Assembly: GCF_000380335.1 (NCBI RefSeq)
Contig: NC_021149.1
Span: 3,772,501 to 3,836,500 of the forward strand
Direction of reading: 5' to 3'
DNA from: Azotobacter vinelandii CA
GTDB lineage: Bacteria > Pseudomonadota > Gammaproteobacteria > Pseudomonadales > Pseudomonadaceae
DNA: 64,000 nt
Shown here: in pieces, positions 22,692-30,699 of the stretch
Layout: the number at the start of each line of letters is the position of its first letter
Numbering within the stretch: the stretch's first letter is position 1
The notes under the pieces: model-generated
Database searches by the model: none
What the model was told of the DNA's origin: nothing
The model's input: the letters and a program-made list of their open reading frames with translations, nothing else
Made by a program: the position numbers and the translations under genes

Positions 22692-23488
22692 AGTGCGGCT
22701 CCATGGGGGTGGACGATGGTGGTTTCGCCGGTGGCCATGCCGGCGGCGCGGTACTGCTGGCCACCCACCGGCAACCCGGTGGCGAGGGGTGGGTAAACCG
22801 TGGTCAGCTCGCCGGCGACCATCCCGGCCCCGTGGTACTGCTGCACACTGGCCTGCAGCCCGGCGGCGAGGGGGGGCATGATGGTGGTCGACTCGCCTGT
22901 GACCAGGCTGGCCGCCTGGTACTGCGGGCTGCCAGCCTGCAGCTCGGAGACGATGGGCGGGACGACGGTGGTCCGCTCGCCATGGATGGCCGCGCAGGCC
23001 ACATGCACCTCCGCCCGGCCGATGGCGATCAGGCGCAGGATGAAATGGCTGCGAACCGGTTTGGTCATCGCGACCTGTCGCTCGATCGAGCGCGCGAGGT
23101 CCTCGTCGATGCCCCGCTCGTCGATCTCGACCTCTGCGCGGAACGTGTGCGGTGCGGCGGGCGGAGTCTCCTGCCACCACTCGACGAGACGGCCCTGATG
23201 TCCCAGGGCTCCGAGTGCCTGGAGCACCGCTGCAGCGCTCCCCTTCCTGCGATGAATTTCGACGCTGGCGGCGATCACGCGCCGCTGAGCTGCAACCGTC
23301 CAGGCGCCGTCCCATTCGTCGACCGACAGCGACCAGGCCAGCCAGGGCAGCAGGTGCTCGGGGCAGGTGTCCGGGTTCCACAACTCGCGCAGCGGCACCG
23401 GGAGTTCGCCCAGCGGCGCCGAGGCCTGCACGAGGCCACGCTCCAGGGCCGTGGCGTTGGGCGGCAGCAGGCTGGGGACGTTACTCAT
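22688..23488 (-). CDS. I: Baseplate/fibre-attachment protein gpI with C-terminal repeats
   Basis: This encodes 266 residues starting MSNVPSLLPPNATALERGL. RELWNPDTCPEHLLPWLAWSLSVDEWDG is the conserved core of P2 gpI. From about residue 165 the protein adds about 3.6 copies of a 28-residue repeat (GExTTxxPPLAxGLQxxxQQYxAAGM). GGAGG lies 5 bases before the chosen ATG; a start 4 codons earlier is possible. Overlaps J upstream and H downstream. Confidence 0.9.
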   Translation of the reverse strand: MSNVPSLLPPNATALERGLVQASAPLGELPVPLRELWNPDTCPEHLLPWLAWSLSVDEWDGAWTVAAQRRVIAASVEIHRRKGSAAAVLQALGALGHQGRLVEWWQETPPAAPHTFRAEVEIDERGIDEDLARSIERQVAMTKPVRSHFILRLIAIGRAEVHVACAAIHGERTTVVPPIVSELQAGSPQYQAASLVTGESTTIMPPLAAGLQASVQQYHGAGMVAGELTTVYPPLATGLPVGGQQYRAAGMATGETTIVHPHGAAL

Positions 23489-24398
23489 CCAGGCCTCCAT
23501 CGGTCAGGGTGATGGCCGTACAGTAGGAGGCGCTCTGCCGGTCGACCACCAGGTTGGCGACCGGGCTGGCCAGGTCGACGCGCTGCACGCCGGGCTGGTG
23601 CAGGGCGGCATAGATGCCGGACAGAGTCACGTCGAGGCCGAGGCGGTGCTGGCCCTCGGTGTAGGCCTCGATGGCCGCCTGGGCCGCGGCCATGACCACG
23701 GTGCGGTCCGGGCCGGAGAGGAAGTACAGCGTCGCCTCGATCTGGTACGAAACGATGATGGCGTCCTGCACTTCGACGAAGTCGGTGAGCGGGCGTACGT
23801 TCTCGTCGGTGAGCGCACTCCCGACGGTGGCGAGCAGTTCGTTGCTGGCGGTACCGTCGCCCTCGCGGGACAGCACGGTAACCACCACCACGCCAGGCGT
23901 CGGGCTGGTCACCGATGCGTCGAGCACCTGGCCGCTGGCACTCAGGGCGTGGAAGATGTAGGCCCCCTCGGGCCCGGCCACGCTCAGCCCTTCGAGCGAC
24001 AACTGGATGCGGTAGCGGAACTCGCTGTCGCCCTCGTAGACGGCGGCAACCGGCGGCACGGCGTCAGGGTCTGCCTCGGTGACAGTCAGGCGCTGCACGC
24101 CGAACAAGGCGCCGAGCTGGTCCAGGTCGGTGCCGGTGGCGTAGGCCAGCATGACGGCCTGGGCCGCGTCGTTGATGCGGGCGCGCAGGAGGATTTCCCG
24201 GTAGGCGCTCTCCTGCAGCATCTTGGTGCGCGGGTCGGACTCCAGCTCCAGCTCGGCGGCGACGGCGGCCTGCTCGCCGGCCGGGTAATAGCTGACCAAG
24301 CGGGCCTTGCGGTCTGCGAGGATGGCCTCGAAGTCGAGGGTTTCGACGACCTCTGGCGCGGGGATCTGCGACAAGTCGATGGCGACGAAGTTGCTCAT
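23481..24398 (-). CDS. J: Baseplate wedge protein gpJ
   Basis: This encodes 305 residues. LSQIPAPEVVETLDFEAILADRKA, RARINDAAQAVMLAYATGTDLDQLGAL and GVQRLTVTEADP are the P2 gpJ signatures. It forms part of the baseplate wedge with gpW and gpI. Four-base overlap with W, eight-base with I. Confidence 0.94.
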   Translation of the reverse strand: MSNFVAIDLSQIPAPEVVETLDFEAILADRKARLVSYYPAGEQAAVAAELELESDPRTKMLQESAYREILLRARINDAAQAVMLAYATGTDLDQLGALFGVQRLTVTEADPDAVPPVAAVYEGDSEFRYRIQLSLEGLSVAGPEGAYIFHALSASGQVLDASVTSPTPGVVVVTVLSREGDGTASNELLATVGSALTDENVRPLTDFVEVQDAIIVSYQIEATLYFLSGPDRTVVMAAAQAAIEAYTEGQHRLGLDVTLSGIYAALHQPGVQRVDLASPVANLVVDRQSASYCTAITLTDGGLDE

Positions 24399-24748
24399 GC
24401 GCTGGCTCCCATGGAAAGCGGCACACGCAGGCTGAGCGGCGCGTTGTCGTCGACGTGAGTGCCGGTGAGGTCGATCGCCGCGCTGCCGGATGTGCTGCCG
24501 GGGCTGAGCTGGACGCGGGTCAGGCGCAGGCGTGGCTCCCAGCGGATCAGCGCCGTGGCGATGGCGGCGTACAAGCGCGTCACGGTCGCGCCGTTGAGCG
24601 GCTGGTCAATCAGTTCGGGGAGCAGGCTGCCGTAGTCGCGACGCATGACGCGCGAGCCGATCGGCGTGCCGAGGATGTCGGCGATGGACTGACGCAGGTG
24701 CTCGAGGTCACCGATGGTCTGGCCGGTGGTGCGGGACATGCCGCTCAT
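24395..24748 (-). CDS. W: Baseplate wedge protein gpW
   Basis: This encodes 117 residues starting MSGMSRTTGQTIGDLEHLRQS. ILGTPIGSRVMRRDYGSLLPELIDQP is the gp25-like core shared by P2 gpW, T4 gp25 and T6SS TssE. The ATGA overlap with V sets the start; the frame extends upstream but only as antiparallel sequence of V. Confidence 0.94.
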   Translation of the reverse strand: MSGMSRTTGQTIGDLEHLRQSIADILGTPIGSRVMRRDYGSLLPELIDQPLNGATVTRLYAAIATALIRWEPRLRLTRVQLSPGSTSGSAAIDLTGTHVDDNAPLSLRVPLSMGASA

Positions 24749-25278
24749 TGCGGACCTCCCGTGGTGGCGCCGCCCGGCATGACGCCGCCGTGGACGTGCT
24801 GGACCAGGCTGATGCCGGCGGCGATCACGTCCTCGGTCACGGTGACCAGGCCGGTGATGGTCACGTTGCCGAGGATGGTCACGCCGCCCGGGGCGACGAT
24901 GTCGGCCTGACCACCGTCCGGCAGCGTGGCGCGCAGGGTGTGGCTCTCGGTGTCGTACTCGATCACCGCGCCGTCGCGGTAGGTGCGGCGGTGGCGGGTC
25001 AGGCTGTCGTCGGGCGCGGGGCTGGCGGTCGAGTACAGGCCGAGCAGCACGATGCCGGTGGCCGGGTCGCCGGAGGGCGACAGCAGCAGGCATTGCTCGC
25101 CGGTGCTGGGCGGGTTCCAGGTACGGTCGAAGCCGGCACGCTCGGCGAGCCAGGGCAGCCAGCCAGTGAGCAGCCCACCGGTTTGCACACGGCAGCGAGC
25201 GACGTCCGGATCAACCTCGGCGACGGTGCCGAGGCGGATCAAGTTTTCGAGGCGGCGGGTCAGGTCGGCGGTATTCAT
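24745..25278 (-). CDS. V: Baseplate spike protein gpV
   Basis: This encodes 177 residues from MNTADLTRRLENLIRLGTV. An OB-fold (GEQCLLLSPSGDP) is followed by a beta-helix-like part (GVTILGNVTITGLVTVTEDV) and the tip motif HVHGG, the His-x-His pair that binds iron in P2-type spikes. The ATG at 25278 is preferred to one 3 codons earlier: neither has a Shine-Dalgarno, and the distance from the activator palindrome then matches gene P. Confidence 0.9.
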   Translation of the reverse strand: MNTADLTRRLENLIRLGTVAEVDPDVARCRVQTGGLLTGWLPWLAERAGFDRTWNPPSTGEQCLLLSPSGDPATGIVLLGLYSTASPAPDDSLTRHRRTYRDGAVIEYDTESHTLRATLPDGGQADIVAPGGVTILGNVTITGLVTVTEDVIAAGISLVQHVHGGVMPGGATTGGPQ

Positions 25279-25326
25279 GGCCGCCATGCTGGCCGCGCGT
25301 GGGCGCGGCTGTCGCGTGGCGGGGGT

Positions 25327-25345
25327 TGTAGCGTGGCACGCTACA
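25327..25345. promoter_or_regulatory. Late-activator palindrome before V
   Basis: TGTAGCGTGGCACGCTACA, same dyad as at 19724 and 31621. Centre 58 bases before the V start; a CAGCAT box on the minus strand lies 47 bases from the centre, at the same distance as in front of P. Confidence 0.75.
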
Positions 25346-25353
25346 GGGTGCGG

Positions 25354-25809
25354 TCAGCCGGCCAGGTGCTCGAGGAGGCGGTCGCGGATCAGCTCCAGGT
25401 CGGCGTCGGTCAGGCCGAGCAGTTGCCGCGGGTCGTACTGGACCTCGGGGCCGCCGCGCTCGACGCGATCGCGCAGGCCGTACTGGTGGACGCGGGCCAG
25501 GCGCGCGACGCGGCCGACGAAGCCGATGGCGATGCTGTCCGCCGTGCTCTGCAGCTTGAGGTGCTTGGCCTGACGGAGCTTGGCGAACATCCGCCGGCGC
25601 ACGCGGCCGACCTGACCGCGCAGGTCCTTGCGCGGCTTGCGCGGCGCATAGGGCGTGCCGTCCGGGTCGCGTTGCGCGGCGATGCGCTGCTGCTGATTGC
25701 GGCGCAGGTCGCGGGCAATGGCCCGGGTGAGTTTGCGGCGCTCGCCGGCGTCGAGCCGGGCCAGCAGGGCGCCGGCCCAGTCTTCGAGGGCACGCAGGTC
25801 GTCAGGCAT
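25354..25809 (-). CDS. S: Tail completion protein gpS
   Basis: This encodes 151 residues. RKLTRAIARDLRRNQQQRIAAQRDPDG followed by PYAPRKPR is the conserved core of phage virion morphogenesis protein gpS; the C-terminus has VHQYGLRDRV. It acts with gpR in tail completion. It overlaps R upstream and ends just before the V control site. Confidence 0.92.
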   Translation of the reverse strand: MPDDLRALEDWAGALLARLDAGERRKLTRAIARDLRRNQQQRIAAQRDPDGTPYAPRKPRKDLRGQVGRVRRRMFAKLRQAKHLKLQSTADSIAIGFVGRVARLARVHQYGLRDRVERGGPEVQYDPRQLLGLTDADLELIRDRLLEHLAG

Positions 25810-26332
25810 AGCGGGTCGGCCCCGGGTGCGGGGTGGCCAGGGCGACGCCGGTCGGCTCCGGGGTGTCCCACTCGGCGATCAGCTCGCCGTCGGCGTAGAC
25901 CTGCAGGTGGGTGCTTTCCAACTGCTCGGTGTACTGCGGCTCAGCGGCGTGGGTGACCTGCAGGGTGCCGTCGGGCTGCCGCTTCACGATGACCCGCTCG
26001 GTGAGCGGCAGGGTGATCGACAGGTCCACCTTGTCGTTGGCCAGGACCTCGGCCTCGAACTGGATGGCTTCCTTGCCCTTCTCCAGGTTGACCAGCAGCT
26101 CCGACTGGTTGACCTGCAGCCAGGCCAGCAGCGGGATGGCGATGGCGTCCGGGTGGCCCGCGAAGTCTGTGAGCAGCAGGTTGAGGGTGTAGCTGTACTC
26201 GAAGCTCAGGCCCGGCGCGGCGGTGCTGCGGATGCGGCCCTTGTCGATGACGATCAGCAGGCGGTCGGGGTCGTGGCGCAGCTCGGGCACGGCGGCCAGC
26301 AGGTGGGCGCGCAGGGATTCGGGTTTGTTCAT
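25802..26332 (-). CDS. R: Tail completion protein gpR
   Basis: This encodes 176 residues starting MNKPESLRAHLLAAVPELRHDPDRLLIVIDKG, the P2 gpR start, then FEYSYTLNLLLTDFAGHPDAI. The start at 26332 overlaps the stop of the small gene upstream. It works with gpS in joining tails to heads. Confidence 0.92.
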   Translation of the reverse strand: MNKPESLRAHLLAAVPELRHDPDRLLIVIDKGRIRSTAAPGLSFEYSYTLNLLLTDFAGHPDAIAIPLLAWLQVNQSELLVNLEKGKEAIQFEAEVLANDKVDLSITLPLTERVIVKRQPDGTLQVTHAAEPQYTEQLESTHLQVYADGELIAEWDTPEPTGVALATPHPGPTRYA

Positions 26333-26523
26333 AGGGACTCCTGATGCCAGTGGTTGTCGCCGCCGGCGGCCAGGTAGCCGGCGCGCAGGCCGGCGACCAC
26401 TTCGGGCAAGGCCTCGCACAGGCAGCGGATGTGCAGGCGATGCGGCATCGGGGTGTGCAGCGCGGCGATCAGGTCCTCGAGGCGGTCGATGTTTTCGGCG
26501 ATCTGGTCCATGGCGGATCTCAT
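26329..26523 (-). CDS. Small hypothetical protein between lysis genes and R
   Basis: This encodes 64 residues starting MRSAMDQIAENIDRLEDLIAAL, acidic helical first half, then a Cys pair (RCLCEALPEV). Both ends are ATGA overlaps with LysC and R, strongly suggesting that it is translated. No function is recognised. Confidence 0.65.
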   Translation of the reverse strand: MRSAMDQIAENIDRLEDLIAALHTPMPHRLHIRCLCEALPEVVAGLRAGYLAAGGDNHWHQESL

Positions 26524-26777
26524 GGGGTGGTCTGTTGGTGGCGGTAGAGCATGTCGACCTGGGCGGCGCATTCTGCCCAGGCGGCTTCGAGGCGTTCGGT
26601 GTCGTCGAGCAGGTCGCCGTTATCGCTCGGCGCCGTCGCCGGCAGGCGGCACGGCACCACGGCCGGACAGCCAGTCACGGTAAGCGTCGGCGCCGGTGAG
26701 GGCCGGTCGCTCGCGCAGCCGGCGAGCAGCAGCAGGCAGAGGCTGAGCAGCCCACTCGCGCAGTTCCTGGTTTTCAT
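26520..26777 (-). CDS. lysC: Outer-membrane spanin lipoprotein (Rz1/LysC)
   Basis: This encodes 85 residues. MKTRNCASGLLSLCLLLLAGCASD is a lipoprotein signal with lipobox LAGC; a Pro-rich part follows. The first half is nested out of frame in lysB, as in lambda Rz/Rz1 and P2 LysB/LysC. It forms the outer subunit of the spanin that disrupts the outer membrane. Confidence 0.88.
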   Translation of the reverse strand: MKTRNCASGLLSLCLLLLAGCASDRPSPAPTLTVTGCPAVVPCRLPATAPSDNGDLLDDTERLEAAWAECAAQVDMLYRHQQTTP

Positions 26778-27042
26778 GCTTGAGTTCCTCGATCTGGGTG
26801 CGGCGGCGGGCCAGTTCGTTGCGCAGGGCGTTCTGGGTGGTGCGCAGCTTGGCCTGGGCGGTGCGCTCCTTTGCCAACTCGTCGGCCAAGCTGTTTGCGT
26901 GGCGGATGATCTGGTCGCGCTGTTCGATGGCCTGCTGGGCGGTGGCCTCGGCGCGGTCACGTTGCAGGCTGACGCTGAAGACGATGAGGCTGGCGGCGAG
27001 GAGGCAGACCGGGCCAGCCCATTGCAGGAGACGGGCGATCAT
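26620..27042 (-). CDS. lysB: Inner-membrane spanin (Rz/LysB)
   Basis: This encodes 140 residues. MIARLLQWAGPVCLLAASLIVFSV is one membrane segment; a long coiled coil follows (RAEATAQQAIEQRDQIIRHAN ... ELKHENQELREWAA), ending with the DAYRDWLSGRG motif. The start overlaps the endolysin stop (ATGA). Confidence 0.9.
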   Translation of the reverse strand: MIARLLQWAGPVCLLAASLIVFSVSLQRDRAEATAQQAIEQRDQIIRHANSLADELAKERTAQAKLRTTQNALRNELARRRTQIEELKHENQELREWAAQPLPAAARRLRERPALTGADAYRDWLSGRGAVPPAGDGAER

Positions 27043-27869
27043 GCGGCCTCCTGCAGCCAGGCGAACTGCTCGTAGGCACGGGTGAGCTTCACGTCGTAGA
27101 GGTTGCGAGCGTAGGCCGCGCCGTTGTAGCGCCGGGCGAACTCGGCCCACTTCCGGGCCTTGAGAGCCTTGTGCAGGGCCTGGTCGGCTTCGATGAAGCG
27201 GACGAATGCCCCCAACTGTTGCGCCTCGTTCTCTGCCATGCAGTGGGCGAATTCCTGGACGCTGGCGTAGCCGATGCGCTGCCAGTGGTAGCCCATGATC
27301 TGGAACAGTCCCCAGCTCGCCGACTCCAGCCCGGCGCTGTCGTGGATCTGGCGGGCCTGGGCCAGGCGCTGATGTTCGGCGGCGCCGCCGGCATAGCCGC
27401 CAGGCGTGGCGTTGACGATGCCGGGGTAGCGCTCGGCCAGGGCGGCGGCGGTGGCCTCGGGGGTGCCGAGACTGGGCAGGATGTAGCCGTGCTCGAGCAG
27501 CCGTTCGCGCATGACGTGGCGCTCGAACAGGATCTCCGGGCGCCCGTTGTCCAGGAAACCGTTGCCCTTGCTCTCCACCAGATTGATGGCCAGGACGCTG
27601 GCCAGCGGCACGCCGAGGCGTTCGGCGGCCCGTTCGAGATCGCGTTGCTTGAGCAGGTGGCCGATGTCCTGCCCGGCCAGGGCGGCCATCGTCTTCGGGC
27701 CGGCGATGCCGTCGACGACCAGGCCGGTGCGGCGCTGGTAGTCGCGCACGGCCTGTTCGGTCTGCTCGCCATAGTGGCCGTCGGGGTAGAGGCCGGCGCC
27801 CAGGGCGTTGAGCTGTTTCTGCAGGGTCAGGACCGCCAGGTTGCGGTCGTCGAGGCGGAGCGTCGTCAT
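27039..27869 (-). CDS. Endolysin: peptidoglycan-binding plus N-acetylmuramidase
   Basis: This encodes 276 residues. Residues 1-70 are a peptidoglycan-binding domain (LGAGLYPDGHYGEQTEQAVRDYQRRTGLVVDGIAGPKT). Residues ~85-270 are a DUF3380/N-acetylmuramidase domain with LAINLVESKGNGFL (probable catalytic Glu) and ASWGLFQIMGYHW. No signal peptide, so it depends on the holin upstream. Four-base overlaps with both neighbours. Confidence 0.92.
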   Translation of the reverse strand: MTTLRLDDRNLAVLTLQKQLNALGAGLYPDGHYGEQTEQAVRDYQRRTGLVVDGIAGPKTMAALAGQDIGHLLKQRDLERAAERLGVPLASVLAINLVESKGNGFLDNGRPEILFERHVMRERLLEHGYILPSLGTPEATAAALAERYPGIVNATPGGYAGGAAEHQRLAQARQIHDSAGLESASWGLFQIMGYHWQRIGYASVQEFAHCMAENEAQQLGAFVRFIEADQALHKALKARKWAEFARRYNGAAYARNLYDVKLTRAYEQFAWLQEAA

Positions 27870-28180
27870 GCCTGTTCCACCTTCTTTTCCAGCAGCCGGC
27901 GGGCGGTGGCCCGGACGGTTTCGACGCCGATCAGGCCGACCATCGAGCCGAAGAAGGCGCCGGCGCTGGGCGAGACGCCGAGCAGCTCGGTGCTGTAGCT
28001 GACGCCCAGGCCGATGAAGCCGCACAGAGGGGCCTCCAGCACGAGCTGCCGCAGGCGTCCTCCGGTGTAGGCGATGCGGAAGACGGCGATGACGAAGGCG
28101 AGCACGCCCGCGTAGATCCCCGGCCAGTTGCTTTGCACCCAGGCGGCGAGCCAGGCCCAGGTTTCCGGTTTGTCGGGCAT
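27866..28180 (-). CDS. Phage holin, lambda S-like family
   Basis: This encodes 104 residues starting MPDKPETWAWLAAWVQ; three hydrophobic segments (IYAGVLAFVIAVFRIAY; APLCGFIGLGVSYS; GAFFGSMVGLIGVE) and a basic C-terminus. The start at 28180 has AGGA 8 bases upstream; earlier Met codons at 28189 and 28198 are alternatives and could give a dual-start regulator as in lambda S. Confidence 0.85.
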   Translation of the reverse strand: MPDKPETWAWLAAWVQSNWPGIYAGVLAFVIAVFRIAYTGGRLRQLVLEAPLCGFIGLGVSYSTELLGVSPSAGAFFGSMVGLIGVETVRATARRLLEKKVEQA

Positions 28181-28203
28181 GTGTTTCATCCTGTTCATGG
28201 GGG

Positions 28204-28413
28204 TCAGTCCCAGAGGTTGACGAGGCCCTGCCGCTGCGGCTGCGGGGCCTGTTCGGGCAGGGTCACGCGCTGGCCGTGGGGCAGGATCGGGCCGAGGTCG
28301 GCCAGGCCGGGGTTGGCTTCGAGCACGGCCTCGACGACGCTGGCGGTGCGGCCGTAATGCCGCCAGCAAAGGGCGTCGAGGGTGTCGCCCTGGTGGGCGA
28401 TGACGGTGGCCAT
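28204..28413 (-). CDS. X: Tail protein gpX (LysM-like)
   Basis: This encodes 69 residues: MATVIAHQGDTLDALCWRHYG, a LysM-like fold typical of P2 gpX, a tail protein of the baseplate region. Its ATG overlaps the gpL stop by one base. Confidence 0.92.
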   Translation of the reverse strand: MATVIAHQGDTLDALCWRHYGRTASVVEAVLEANPGLADLGPILPHGQRVTLPEQAPQPQRQGLVNLWD

Positions 28414-28877
28414 CAGATCAGCTCCACGGTGGTGTGGGTGACGCCGAGCAGGTCGCGGATCGCCCAGCGGGCGTCGCGGCGGAACTCGTCGATGCTGGGG
28501 GTGAGGTCGTCGGCGCGCTGGTTGCCGGCGGCGGTGGCGTCGTAGCTGCGATAGCGCTCGGCCAGCTCGGCGCCGGCGCTGCAGTAGACGGCGCGGCGGT
28601 AGAGGTGGACGCGCTCGCTCTCGCCGTCGATGGCCACGGCCGGCACGTCGGCCAGGGCCGCGTAACCGTTGGCCAGTTCGGCGGCCTTGTAGGCGGCCAG
28701 TTCGCGGTTGACGCTGAGCATGGCGGCGACCGCGGCTACTTCCAGGCGGGCGTTGGTGATGCTGCCGTCCATGCGGACCGCAGCGCGCAGGTGTTCGGCG
28801 TCGATGTCCGGAAACCAGCCGTCATTGTCCAGGACGAATGGCTCGACGGTGCCGCCGTTGGCGATGAATCCGCTCAT
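28413..28877 (-). CDS. L: Head completion protein gpL
   Basis: This encodes 154 residues. FVLDNDGWFPDIDAEHLRAAVRMDGSIT is the P2 gpL core; the C-terminus has DEFRRDARWAIRDLLG. It seals the filled head for tail joining. 92 bases without a gene separate it from M. Confidence 0.93.
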   Translation of the reverse strand: MSGFIANGGTVEPFVLDNDGWFPDIDAEHLRAAVRMDGSITNARLEVAAVAAMLSVNRELAAYKAAELANGYAALADVPAVAIDGESERVHLYRRAVYCSAGAELAERYRSYDATAAGNQRADDLTPSIDEFRRDARWAIRDLLGVTHTTVELI

Positions 28878-28969
28878 GGGGGTTCTCCCGGGTCGGCGGT
28901 GGGGGGGACGTCACCGGGGCAGCGTGCTGCCTGGATCGGTCCCCCGCCGCCGGGTTCGCGTGGGGACGC

Positions 28970-29659
28970 TCAGTCCGCGGCCGGGGCCGCGATGTTCTTG
29001 AGGAGCCGCTCGGCGCGCTCCAGGTCTTTCTTGCCGCCGCAACTGCCGTGCAGGTCGATGGCGCGCTTGAGGAGGTCGATGCCGATCTGCAGGCGCGGCT
29101 GCCCCGGCGCTTCGCCTTCGAGGGTGGCGCGGGCGGTGGCAAGCAGCAGCTTGGCGCGGGCCTCGTCGGGCATGTCCTGCTCTTGGGTGAGTGTTTGAGT
29201 ACGCTCGAGCACTGCCAGGTCGAAGGCGCCGCCGGCCTTCTGCGCCTTGAGCGCCGCATTGGCGATCTCCTCGGCGACCAGGCAGCCGGTGGTGCGGGCG
29301 AAACGGTCGGGCATGACCAGCCCGTGGCGGAGCACGTAGTCGGCGATGTCAAGGGCGCCGGTGTAGTCGCCGGCATCCATGCGCCAGACCATGACGGTTG
29401 TCAGCACTTCGTCTTGGGCGCCCTGCCCGGCCGACAGCACGCCCTCGACGTAGGGCTGGTACGCCGGCAGCAGTTCGCGCTTCAGCTCCGCCTTGCCCTG
29501 TTCGGACTGGATCTGTTTGAGCCGGGCGCGGTCCGTGGTGAGCTGCAGCAGTTGCAACTCGTAGGCGGTCGCGCCGGCCATGGATTGGGCGGGTTCGGTG
29601 GTCGCGGCCGCCTGGGCGGCGCGGACCTTCTGGAAATGACGGCGGCACGGGCTGGTCAT
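28970..29659 (-). CDS. M: Terminase small (endonuclease) subunit gpM
   Basis: This encodes 229 residues starting MTSPCRRHFQKVRAAQAA. YVEGVLSAGQGAQDEVLTTVMVWRMDAGDYTGAL is the P2 gpM signature. With gpP it cuts the cos site and packages DNA. Confidence 0.93.
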   Translation of the reverse strand: MTSPCRRHFQKVRAAQAAATTEPAQSMAGATAYELQLLQLTTDRARLKQIQSEQGKAELKRELLPAYQPYVEGVLSAGQGAQDEVLTTVMVWRMDAGDYTGALDIADYVLRHGLVMPDRFARTTGCLVAEEIANAALKAQKAGGAFDLAVLERTQTLTQEQDMPDEARAKLLLATARATLEGEAPGQPRLQIGIDLLKRAIDLHGSCGGKKDLERAERLLKNIAAPAAD

Positions 29660-29667
29660 GGTTCACC

Positions 29668-30675
29668 TCAGACGAGCACGATGTTTTCGGCCAGGGCCGC
29701 GCCGCCAAGGTCTTCGATGACATAGGCATCGTTGACCGATTCGTAGTTTTCGATGCGGTCCCGCTTGGCGTTGTCGACGACCTGGCGGCGCCGGGTGCCC
29801 TCCTGCCAGTAGATGGACAGGTTGTCCAGGCGGGTGACCAGCAGGGCCTTGGGCGGGAAATAGGGCACACGCACGGCCGGCAGGTTGCCGATGCGCTTCT
29901 GGCTGGTGACCACGTCGGCGGCCAGTTGCTCGGTCGGCGCGTGGTTCTGGTTGATGATCGGGAAATACTTGTCCGCCAGCAGTTGGCGGCCGCAGATGAC
30001 CACCAGGTCGGTGTCTTCCTGGTACCAGGGCTCGAGCATGTCGGCGACCAGGTCGAACACCAGGGCGTCGATGTTCTTGTAGTCGCCGGTCGCGCCGATG
30101 GTGATCTCGTCGCTGTCCGCAACCACTTCGGCGAGCACACGGGCGGCGTTCTCGGTGCGCATCTTCTGCAGCCAACCGATGTTGACGTCCTGGCGCAGTT
30201 GGTTGGTGGCCGGGTTGGAGGTGGCGGCGCGGGAAATGCCGTTCCAACCGATCATGATCCGGTCCAGGGCCTGGCGCTTGACGATGGCGTCGCGCACGCG
30301 CGCCTGGAAATCCGGGAACTTGGCCCAAGCATCCAGCCGGGCGTAGGTCAGGTGGGTGTCGAAGTTGGTCTGGCTGCAGGTGTAACCGCGGTCGTCGAGC
30401 GTGGACAGGTCCGTGGTAGCGCGGTCGGTGGTGGCGGTGTTGGTGGTGCTGGCCACCGGGCCGGACACGCCGAGGCCGATTTTCTCGCCGCTCTGCTCGG
30501 CCACGCCGATCATGTTGATCCGCCCCAGGAATTCGCTGGATTCCTGGATACGGGTTTCCAGCCGCTGGGCGACCGTCGGGGTGGCGGTGAATTTGCGGCT
30601 GACGTCCGCCACGCCGTTGAGCTGGGCAATCTGGCCCAGGTAGGCGTCGAACAGTTCGCGGGTTTCGTTGCGCAT
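29668..30675 (-). CDS. N: Major capsid protein gpN
   Basis: This encodes 335 residues starting MRNETRELFDAYLGQIAQLNGV. INMIGVAEQSGEKIGLGVSGP and DRIMIGWNGISRAATSN are P2 gpN signatures. HK97-fold capsid protein, normally trimmed by gpO. Confidence 0.95.
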   Translation of the reverse strand: MRNETRELFDAYLGQIAQLNGVADVSRKFTATPTVAQRLETRIQESSEFLGRINMIGVAEQSGEKIGLGVSGPVASTTNTATTDRATTDLSTLDDRGYTCSQTNFDTHLTYARLDAWAKFPDFQARVRDAIVKRQALDRIMIGWNGISRAATSNPATNQLRQDVNIGWLQKMRTENAARVLAEVVADSDEITIGATGDYKNIDALVFDLVADMLEPWYQEDTDLVVICGRQLLADKYFPIINQNHAPTEQLAADVVTSQKRIGNLPAVRVPYFPPKALLVTRLDNLSIYWQEGTRRRQVVDNAKRDRIENYESVNDAYVIEDLGGAALAENIVLV

Positions 30676-30699
30676 GGGGTACTCCGGTGAAAACGGGGA

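Noticed and set aside
22688-22990. CRISPR-like direct repeats
   Set aside because: The 84-base periodicity is coding (28-residue protein repeats in gpI), diverged and without spacers.
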